20,309 bases of DNA from CAYOXX01 sp964408025 (GTDB taxonomy: Bacteria; Acidobacteriota; DATKUA01), in contig CAYOXX010000055.1 of NCBI GenBank assembly GCA_964408025.1, positions 1 through 20,309 on the forward strand, in the 5' to 3' direction. The position numbers and the translations under genes are program-made. This document shows positions 15,332 to 20,309 of this stretch, in pieces (position 1 is the stretch's first letter; the number at the start of each line of letters is the position of its first letter). The notes beneath the pieces were generated by a model. It did not search any database. It was not told where the DNA came from and saw only the letters and a program-made list of their open reading frames with translations.

Positions 15332-15360
15332 TTGCCCGCGAACCGTTAAACTGCTATACA
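15332..15360 (+). promoter_or_regulatory. Promoter of tRNA-Ser
   Basis: TTGCCC (15332-15337) and TATACA (15355-15360) are 17 bases apart, with an extended TG one base before the -10. The tRNA begins 19 bases further on. Confidence 0.6.
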
Positions 15361-15379
15361 GCGATAGTTAGGCTGCGGC

Positions 15380-15469
15380 GGAGGTGTGGCCGAGCGGCTT
15401 AAGGCGGCGGTCTTGAAAACCGCTGTGGGTTTACGCCCACCGTAGGTTCGAATCCTACCACCTCCGCCA
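15380..15469 (+). tRNA. tRNA-Ser (UGA anticodon), CCA encoded
   Basis: The acceptor stem GGAGGTG pairs with CACCTCC, followed by G and an encoded CCA (15466-15469). The anticodon stem GCGGT/ACCGC holds loop CTTGAAA, with anticodon TGA at 15414-15416. A long variable arm (TGTGGGTTTACGCCCACC region) and GGTTCGAATCC T-arm identify a class II serine tRNA that reads UCA and wobble partners. Confidence 0.97.
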
Positions 15470-15478
15470 CCGCGCCCG

Positions 15479-15506
15479 CCCCCATGCGCGACGCTGCGCG
15501 CGGGGG
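15479..15506 (+). terminator. GC-rich hairpin after tRNA-Ser
   Basis: CCCCC (15479-15483) and GCGCG (15486-15490) pair with CGCGC (15497-15501) and GGGGG (15502-15506), with a 2-base bulge and a 6-base loop. It starts 9 bases after the tRNA. No T-run follows, so it may be a processing or weak termination structure. Confidence 0.4.
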
Positions 15507-15671
15507 ATAGGAAGGGAGGGGGCGAAACGGAACGCCATGTCGTAATTGCCATCCGCTTGGATATCCATTATCATTTCCAGAGAGCGAGTGCGGCAGTTCG
15601 GAAAGATTGGAGAAGTGGCCTGAGCAGATTGTCTATCGCGTAGCCATATCGTTAAACCACCAGTGTCAAAA

Positions 15672-15713
15672 TGGATAAGTCCGGCCTCAGGCTGGCGCTT
15701 GAATTGGATAAGT
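15672..15713. repeat. Direct repeat TGGATAAGT upstream of cheY-like gene
   Basis: TGGATAAGT occurs at 15672-15680 and 15705-15713, 33 bases apart (about three helical turns), just before the CheY-like gene. Between them CCGGCC-TCA-GGCTGG forms a short hairpin. The spacing would suit a binding site for a dimeric regulator, but no known operator is recognised. Confidence 0.35.
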
Positions 15714-15730
15714 AGGAGTGAGGGGAAGGG

Positions 15731-16099
15731 ATGAAAGCTCTAGTAGTTGACGACTCCGCGGTGATGCGAAAGGTCCTGATTGGAGCTCTCTCCAAGGCGG
15801 GGATCACCGACGTCGACGAGGCCGGCGACGGCCAGGAGGCGGTGGCGGCCGTCGAGGGCGGCGACTACGACCTGTTGCTCATGGACTGGTACATGCCGAA
15901 CATGCTGGGCATCGAGGCGGTGCATGCGATCCGAGCTGCGGGCAGCAAGGTGCCGATCATCATGGTGACCACCGAGGCGGAGAAGAGCCGCGTGATCGAG
16001 GCGCTCAAGGCAGGCGCCAACAACTACATCATCAAGCCGTTCAAGCCGGCCGCCATCGTGGCCAAGATCAAGGAGGTCATGGACAAGGCCGGCGGCTGA
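15731..16099 (+). CDS. CheY-like single-domain response regulator
   Basis: The 122-residue receiver domain has no output domain. Acidic Asp7/Asp8, phospho-acceptor Asp52 (LLLMDWYMPNM), a threonine near 80 (IIMVTTEAEK) and Lys102 (IIKPFKP) are all in place. The MDWYMP and NNYIIKPF features are those of chemotaxis-type CheY rather than DNA-binding regulators. No che, flagellar or kinase gene lies nearby, so its input and target (flagellar switch, pili or another partner) cannot be told. It starts at ATG 15731 after a purine-rich ribosome site (GGAGTGAGGGGAAGGG) and is monocistronic, with a direct repeat upstream. Confidence 0.92.
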   Translation: MKALVVDDSAVMRKVLIGALSKAGITDVDEAGDGQEAVAAVEGGDYDLLLMDWYMPNMLGIEAVHAIRAAGSKVPIIMVTTEAEKSRVIEALKAGANNYIIKPFKPAAIVAKIKEVMDKAGG

Positions 16100-16279
16100 G
16101 CCCCGCGTCCGCGCGTCGGCACCAACCCGGCAAGCGGAAACACCTATCGCTATCTTGACACCAGCCTTCAAGGATGCCATCAATCCTCCAGCAGTCTGGG
16201 TTATCTGAATTCGGTGATACATTAGGCTTCGACGGTGATTCGTATACGCTGAATCCCTCCAGCGGTTTCGAGGTCTGAA

Positions 16280-16747
16280 ATGCAATCCACGGAAGGCAAG
16301 AGGCTGGCCGAGCTAGCCGCGGCGGTCAGAGAGTCGACGCTGAAGCGCCTGCGCCGGGTCCCCGCGGGCCGCGAGAACTTCAGGATCGGCGCGGAGTCGA
16401 TGAGCTTCGCCGACACGGCTCGGCACCTTATCGACGCCGACGAGTGGCTCTTCGCCAAGCTGCGCAACAGGGACCTGACGCCGATGCGCGGCCGGCCCGG
16501 GCTGGCGGAGATAGGGAGCCGGAGCGAATATCTCGAGCTGCTTCAGCGGCTGGAGGAAACGGGGCAGGCGCGCAACGAGCTGGTCGACAGCATGACCGAC
16601 GAGCAGTTGGAAGAACAGGTACCCGACGCGAGGTTCAGTGGCGAGGTCAGCGTCTGGTGGCTGATCGCGCGCGGCAACCTCGATCACGAGACCCACCACC
16701 GGGGCTGGATCGCCGCCTGCCTGAGAGCCGTCCGGCTACAGGATTGA
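16280..16747 (+). CDS. DinB-family four-helix protein
   Basis: The 155-residue protein is entirely helical by pattern. Three histidines suit the DinB/YfiT metal site: His49 in TARHLIDADEWLF, and His136 and His140 in LDHETHHRGW. The family includes bacillithiol and mycothiol transferases and many uncharacterised putative metal-dependent hydrolases. No thiol pathway gene lies nearby, so substrate is unknown. ATG 16280 has a GAGG ribosome site close upstream. It converges on the radical SAM gene with a 38-base gap that holds no obvious terminator. Confidence 0.75.
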   Translation: MQSTEGKRLAELAAAVRESTLKRLRRVPAGRENFRIGAESMSFADTARHLIDADEWLFAKLRNRDLTPMRGRPGLAEIGSRSEYLELLQRLEETGQARNELVDSMTDEQLEEQVPDARFSGEVSVWWLIARGNLDHETHHRGWIAACLRAVRLQD

Positions 16748-16785
16748 TTCGGCGGCCCGGTAATCGCCTATAGCAATAGACTGGT

Positions 16786-17739
16786 CTACCGGACTCGACG
16801 GTAGAGGACTTTCCCCGACCAGTCTTCCTTCTCCAGCAGACCCTCCCCTTCCAGGCCCTCCAGTAGCTTGAGCAGCTCGAGACGATTGATCCGTAGCCCT
16901 GCAGCGATATCGTCGGCGCTGCAGCTGCGCCGAGCCAGTAGTTCCAGTATCTCTCTCGCCTCGCTCCTAGAATCCGCCAGAGCAAAATCGTCATGCGGGT
17001 AATCGGCGATCACCTCCACGATCCCGCCGAACATCATGCGTATTTCCCGCATCCGCTCTTGCGGAAGCCGCAGCGCCCTCTTCTCCGCCGGAAAGCGCGT
17101 AACGGTGTTCAGCTGGATTCTGGTCGGCCTGATCCGCTCGGCAGCCCGCACCAAATTTTGCAGTGCTGAGGGGCCGTCGTTGAACCCGCCGGCCAGCATC
17201 ACCTCCAGCCAGATTGGCCCGGCGAATTCCTCGCGGAATCTTATCAGGCCCTTAAGCATCGCGGCGAAGGTTAGGCTCTGGTGGGGCCTGTTGATCGCGG
17301 CGAACGTCTCCTCGTCGCCGGCGTCGAGCGAGGGCAGAACCAGGTCCGCGCCAGCGCACTCGCGCCTCACCTGAGGCATCCAGAACAGAGAACTGTTGGT
17401 GATCAGCGCAAGAGGGATTCCCGTGATCTGTTTGATCCCGGCGATGATCTCGTCCATGCCGGCATGAAGTGTCGGCTCGCCGGAGCCGGATAGTGTGATG
17501 TAGTCCGGCGCCCCGCCGGCTTCAAGGTTCGCACGCAGCTGCTCGATTAGCTCGCCTGTGTCGACGAACCGCGCCCGCTTCGCTGTCTTGGTCAGGGTGC
17601 GGCCGAGCTGGCAGTAGACGCAGTCGTAGCTGCACACCTTGTAGGGGATCAGATCGATTCCCAGGGAACGCCCCAGGCGCCGCGAGGGCACCGGACCGTA
17701 GATCAGCGAGCGTCTGTCCGCACCGCTCTTCAATTGCAC
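16786..17739 (-). CDS. Radical SAM protein with C-terminal winged helix
   Basis: The protein has about 317 residues. It begins near YGPVPSRRLGRSLGIDL, followed by the radical SAM cluster motif C-x3-C-x2-C (CSYDCVYC; Cys36, 40 and 43 from GTG 17739). GSGEPTLH and ITNSSLF are typical of this COG0731-like group. The C-terminal part (about 255-317) looks like a winged helix. It likely performs 5'-deoxyadenosyl radical chemistry or peptide/RNA modification, but the substrate is unknown. The frame stays open to GTG 17793 inside the FmdB gene; GTG 17739 or TTG 17733 (TTGA overlap with the FmdB stop) fits homologues better. It is probably the last gene of the MinD/NifX operon. Confidence 0.85.
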   Translation of the reverse strand: MQLKSGADRRSLIYGPVPSRRLGRSLGIDLIPYKVCSYDCVYCQLGRTLTKTAKRARFVDTGELIEQLRANLEAGGAPDYITLSGSGEPTLHAGMDEIIAGIKQITGIPLALITNSSLFWMPQVRRECAGADLVLPSLDAGDEETFAAINRPHQSLTFAAMLKGLIRFREEFAGPIWLEVMLAGGFNDGPSALQNLVRAAERIRPTRIQLNTVTRFPAEKRALRLPQERMREIRMMFGGIVEVIADYPHDDFALADSRSEAREILELLARRSCSADDIAAGLRINRLELLKLLEGLEGEGLLEKEDWSGKVLYRRVR

Positions 17740-17960
17740 GGCTTGTCGTCGCACGGCTCCGCACGGCCGCAACAGGGGTTCGACCTGTCGCACTCAGACC
17801 GCGGCCGCGCGCGGCCCGAGGCGATGACGCCGAAGCTGGAGGCAAGCACCTTCTCGCTGCGGCCGCCACACCGCGGGCAGGGGGCCGTCTCCTCGCCTAT
17901 CTTCTGCAGGGACTCGAAGCGGGCGCCGCAATCCGGGCACTCGTACTCGTAGATCGGCAT
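17730..17960 (-). CDS. FmdB-family zinc-ribbon protein with cysteine-rich tail
   Basis: The 76-residue protein begins MPIYEYECPDCGARFE, the FmdB signature. It has a zinc ribbon from Cys8/Cys11 and Cys28/Cys31. The last 20 residues add further cysteines (a CC pair and two more), which could bind metal or a cluster. FmdB proteins are putative regulators or assembly factors with no settled biochemical role. It overlaps the radical SAM gene start and follows the NifX-like gene by 28 bases, so it travels with the metal-cofactor operon. Confidence 0.85.
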   Translation of the reverse strand: MPIYEYECPDCGARFESLQKIGEETAPCPRCGGRSEKVLASSFGVIASGRARPRSECDRSNPCCGRAEPCDDKPCN

Positions 17961-17988
17961 TCAGATCACCCGTACTATCGCCGCCTCG

Positions 17989-18327
17989 TCAGTGGTCGCA
18001 GAGGTTCTCGCCGGTGCTCAGGCGTTCGTGCAGCAGGTCGTTAACGATATTAGCCGGCTCATCGGTTGGTGCGCCGACGATGACCCGGATATCCTGCTCG
18101 GTGAAGAGCTGCTGCGCCCGCATCCCCATGCCTCCGGCGACGATGACACTGGCGCCACGCTCGAACAGCCAGCGCGGCAGCAGGCCCGGCTGGTGCGGAG
18201 GGGAGCCGACACGCTCCTCGTGCGTGATCTCCTTTTTGTCCACGTCGACGTCGATCAGCGCGAACTCCTCGCAGTGGCCGAAGTGGGCGCTCAGCCTCCC
18301 CGCGGCTATCGGAATAGCTATTCTCAT
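17989..18327 (-). CDS. NifX/NafY-like FeMo-cofactor-binding family protein
   Basis: The 112-residue single-domain protein belongs to the dinitrogenase iron-molybdenum cofactor biosynthesis family. MRIAIPIAAGRLSAHFGHCEEF has the conserved His and Cys near residues 16-20, and AGGMGMRAQQLF is the second conserved loop. Relatives carry Mo/Fe or Mo/Cu clusters; those encoded beside paired MinD-ferredoxin ATPases are often called orange proteins. No nif structural gene is present, so a role in nitrogen fixation is unlikely from this context. It starts 40 bases after the second ATPase gene. Confidence 0.88.
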   Translation of the reverse strand: MRIAIPIAAGRLSAHFGHCEEFALIDVDVDKKEITHEERVGSPPHQPGLLPRWLFERGASVIVAGGMGMRAQQLFTEQDIRVIVGAPTDEPANIVNDLLHERLSTGENLCDH

Positions 18328-18367
18328 GACTATCTAACCTCTTGCGTAAGTATGCGTGTCAACGTTT

Positions 18368-19276
18368 TCACCGACCTTCGGCCGGGATCTCCAGTTCCCG
18401 CGCCGCCCGCTCCCAGAGCTCCTTTATCTCCCTGGAAGCCGCGCCGTCGGAGTGCTCCACAGTGCTGAGCCTTCGCATCTGAGCTTCCGTGATGGCGGTA
18501 TCGTAGCATATCCTGCCGAGAACCTTTATACCACGCTCCTCCGCGCGGGCTTCGATCTTAGCGGTTATCTCAGGATTGAGATCGTGCTTGTTGATGCAGA
18601 CGGCCGTCGGGATGTCGAAGTGCGCGGTCAGGTCGGCCACCCGCTCCAGGTCGTGGCTGCCGGAGGCGGTCGGCTCGGTGACGACCAGCGCCATGTCGGC
18701 GCCAGTCAGGGAGGCTATCACGGGGCAGCCTATCCCCGGCGAGCCGTCGCAGATTATCAGCTCCGACCCCCTCTCCTTCGCCAGCTCCCTCGCCTTCTCT
18801 CTGACGACGGTCACAAGCTTGCCCGAGTTCTCGCCGCCCGGGTTGAGGCGGGCGTGGGCCATCGGGCCGTGGCGCGTCTCGGAGATGTACCACTCGCCGT
18901 TGACCGCCTCGATCATATCTACCGCCTTCTCCGGGCAGAACCAGGCGCAGACGCCGCAGCCCTCGCAGGCGAGCTCGTCGATGCTGTAGCACCGCTGCTC
19001 CCCTCCGTCGGGCGCCTCGACGGTCAGCACGGCGCCGAAGCGGCAGGCGGCTTCGCACGCTCCGCAGCAGGTGCACTTCGCGGGATCAATCCGCGCCACC
19101 TTGCCACCCGAGAAGTCCTCCCGATGCAGGACGCGCGGCTCGAGAACGATGTGCAGGTCGGCGGCGTCGACGTCGCAGTCGGCCAGCACCGCCTGCCGGG
19201 CCAGCGCTGCGAATGAGGCGACGACGCTCGTCTTGCCGGTGCCGCCCTTGCCGCTGATCACCACCAGCTCCTTCAC
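18368..19276 (-). CDS. MinD-superfamily ATPase with inserted 2[4Fe-4S] ferredoxin (second)
   Basis: The 302-residue P-loop ATPase starts with a deviant Walker A (GKGGTGKT, 9-16). It then has an inserted bacterial ferredoxin domain: C-x2-C-x2-C-x3-C at Cys68, 71, 74 and 78, and again at Cys104, 107, 110 and 114. The switch-like DGSPGIGCPVIASLTGAD and VVTEPTASG motifs complete the MinD/NBP35-type fold. It probably couples ATP hydrolysis to cluster or metal handling with its neighbour. The GTG start at 19276 overlaps the previous stop (GTGA). The frame stays open far upstream to 19921, but that overlaps the first ATPase and lacks coding features. Confidence 0.9.
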   Translation of the reverse strand: MKELVVISGKGGTGKTSVVASFAALARQAVLADCDVDAADLHIVLEPRVLHREDFSGGKVARIDPAKCTCCGACEAACRFGAVLTVEAPDGGEQRCYSIDELACEGCGVCAWFCPEKAVDMIEAVNGEWYISETRHGPMAHARLNPGGENSGKLVTVVREKARELAKERGSELIICDGSPGIGCPVIASLTGADMALVVTEPTASGSHDLERVADLTAHFDIPTAVCINKHDLNPEITAKIEARAEERGIKVLGRICYDTAITEAQMRRLSTVEHSDGAASREIKELWERAARELEIPAEGR

Positions 19277-20127
19277 CCCGGCACCACCACGCTTTCCCTG
19301 ATCCTCTCGAAGATCTCGATGAAGAGCCGCTCGAACTCCGGCAAGACCTCGACAATCAGCTCGCCCCTCGAGTAGGCTTCCGCTACGCGGCGGTCGTCCG
19401 GGATCTCCTGGATTACCGGTATGCCGGCGTCGCGGCAGAACCGGTCGACGCCTTGGTCTCCCAAGCCGGCGCGGTTGACGACAACTGCTGCCGGAAGCCC
19501 TAGCGCACCGATCATCTCGACTGCGATCTTCAGATCGTGGAGGCCGAACGGCGTCGGCTCGGCAACCAGCAGCGCCAGGTCGGCACCCCGCACGGCTGAA
19601 ACCGCCGGGCAGGAGGCACCGGGTGGCGCGTCGATGAGCACAACTCCGTCGTCTCCTGCGTCGCGCTTCACCTCGTCGATGAGCGGCGTGCTCCTGGCCT
19701 CGCCGATATTCAGACGGCCGCCGACGAAGCGGACGCCACCGGCCACGCCCTCCTCGAGATATCCGATCTCGCGCGGGACCTCGCGGATCGCGCCCCGAGG
19801 GCAGACCCTCGCGCAGCCCCCGCAGGCGTGGCACATCTCGGGGAAAGTCAGAGCCTTGCCCTTGAGGCTGAGTATTGCGCTGAACTGACAGAGTTCGCCG
19901 CACAGGCCGCAGGCATCGCACTTCTCCAGGTCGACCGACGGCACGTCTATGCGGACCGGCTGCGAGCGCTCGATCCGCGGTTGCAGGAAGATGTGGCCGT
20001 TCGGCTCCTCAACGTCGCAGTCTACGTAAACGGGGCGCTCGCCGGCCCTCGCCAAGGCGACGGCCAGGTTGGTCGCCACGGTCGTCTTGCCGGTGCCACC
20101 CTTGCCGCTGGCGATGGCTATCCTCAT
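19273..20127 (-). CDS. MinD-superfamily ATPase with inserted 2[4Fe-4S] ferredoxin (first)
   Basis: The 284-residue paralogue of the next gene has deviant Walker A GKGGTGKT (8-15) and ferredoxin cysteines at 70, 73, 76 and 80, then 99, 102, 105 and 109 (CHACGGCARVCPRG). LIDAPPGASCPAVSAV and AEPTPFG follow. Paired ATPases of this type with a NifX-like protein form the ORP group of Desulfovibrio and are common in anaerobes. ATG 20127 is preferred over TTG 20136; GGAG lies 9 bases upstream. The two ATPases probably work as a heterodimer; the family precedent is known, the biochemistry here is inferred. Confidence 0.9.
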   Translation of the reverse strand: MRIAIASGKGGTGKTTVATNLAVALARAGERPVYVDCDVEEPNGHIFLQPRIERSQPVRIDVPSVDLEKCDACGLCGELCQFSAILSLKGKALTFPEMCHACGGCARVCPRGAIREVPREIGYLEEGVAGGVRFVGGRLNIGEARSTPLIDEVKRDAGDDGVVLIDAPPGASCPAVSAVRGADLALLVAEPTPFGLHDLKIAVEMIGALGLPAAVVVNRAGLGDQGVDRFCRDAGIPVIQEIPDDRRVAEAYSRGELIVEVLPEFERLFIEIFERIRESVVVPG

Positions 20128-20170
20128 ACCACTCAACTCCGAAGCGGATCGCGGTCTGGCGCCGTTCGCG

Positions 20171-20309
20171 TTACCTCGTCATCGGCGAACCGCATTTGGG
20201 GCACTTCTGCTGGTAGCACGGTACGCCGAGCTGGTGCGGCGCGGTGTGTCCGCACTTGGTGCAGACGCAGTTGCCGCCCGGCCCCTGGGCGGTCCCGCCG
20301 CCCCTGCCG
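20171..20309 (-). CDS. Small zinc-ribbon protein (3' end only)
   Basis: Only the C-terminal 45 residues lie in the window; the start is beyond its right edge. The visible part has a glycine-rich stretch, then NCVCTKCGHTAPHQLGVPC and KCPKCGSPMTR before the TAA at 20171-20173. Paired CxxC motifs suggest a metal ribbon of the kind often encoded beside MinD-ferredoxin ATPases. It is too short to show in a minimum-length reading frame scan. Confidence is in the cysteine pattern, not in function. Confidence 0.65.
   Translation of the reverse strand, partial: GRGGGTAQGPGGNCVCTKCGHTAPHQLGVPCYQQKCPKCGSPMTR

Noticed and set aside
15692..15709. sigma54 -24/-12 promoter before cheY-like gene
   Set aside because: TGGCGC-N5-TTGGA has the GG but lacks the required GC at -12, so the match is too weak.
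16154..16182. Promoter with TTGACA before the DinB gene
   Set aside because: The -35 is perfect but the hexamer 17 bases later is CATCAA, with no acceptable -10.
17989..18327. Nitrogen fixation cluster
   Set aside because: The NifX-like protein and ferredoxin ATPases occur widely in non-fixing anaerobes, and no nifHDKEN or nifB gene is in the window.
19277..19921. Upstream extension of the second MinD ATPase frame to 19921
   Set aside because: It fully overlaps the first ATPase on the same strand, is arginine/proline-rich as expected for a shifted GC-rich frame, and the GTG at 19276 gives the correct family N-terminus.

Overview
GC-rich bacterial DNA with tightly packed, coupled genes (many ATGA, GTGA or TTGA overlaps), sigma70-type promoters, a one-piece tmRNA and a tRNA-Ser with an encoded CCA end. 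Peptidoglycan genes (glutamate racemase, amidase, a DapF-fold protein) and a polyprenyl-linked exopolysaccharide cluster suggest a walled, probably Gram-negative bacterium. Amidase/GerMN/MurI clusters and MinD-ferredoxin/NifX operons occur in Acidobacteriota, Desulfobacterota and several candidate phyla. I cannot fix the phylum from this window. No phage, transposase, CRISPR or resistance genes are visible, so it reads as chromosomal core.

Layout. (1) 1-258: a good promoter, a candidate structured small RNA and a strong hairpin. (2) 259-3534: a membrane SpoIIE-type phosphatase, divergent from an HD-GYP response regulator that is coupled to a DapF-family gene; the DapF-family protein has serine at both catalytic cysteine positions. 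(3) 3531-7261, minus strand: tmRNA, then amidase, GerMN protein, glutamate racemase and a sugar-nucleotide epimerase, apparently one transcription unit starting at the ssrA promoter. (4) 7262-8611: a 366-base non-coding stretch with a short inverted/direct repeat family, then a membrane-anchored PP2C phosphatase. (5) 8658-10165, minus strand: a FetAB-like ABC exporter. (6) 10291-15276: an exopolysaccharide operon (two GT4 glycosyltransferases, a polyprenyl-phosphate sugar transferase, a UDP-glucuronate decarboxylase-like SDR) ending in a PilZ protein. (7) 15380-16747: tRNA-Ser(UGA), an orphan CheY and a DinB-fold protein. (8) 16786-20309, minus strand: a zinc-ribbon protein (cut by the window edge), two MinD-type ATPases with inserted 2[4Fe-4S] ferredoxin domains, a NifX/NafY-like protein, an FmdB zinc ribbon and a radical SAM protein, resembling the 'orange protein' (ORP) gene sets of anaerobes.

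How the genes fit together. Region 3 handles wall turnover and D-glutamate supply. Region 6 makes and exports a polysaccharide, with its PilZ gene pointing to c-di-GMP control; the HD-GYP regulator in region 2 would degrade that messenger. Region 8 looks like a metal-cofactor or redox assembly system of an anaerobic lineage. The observations most worth checking are the cysteine-less DapF, the candidate RNA at the left end, the terminator-free tmRNA-amidase junction and the intergenic repeats.
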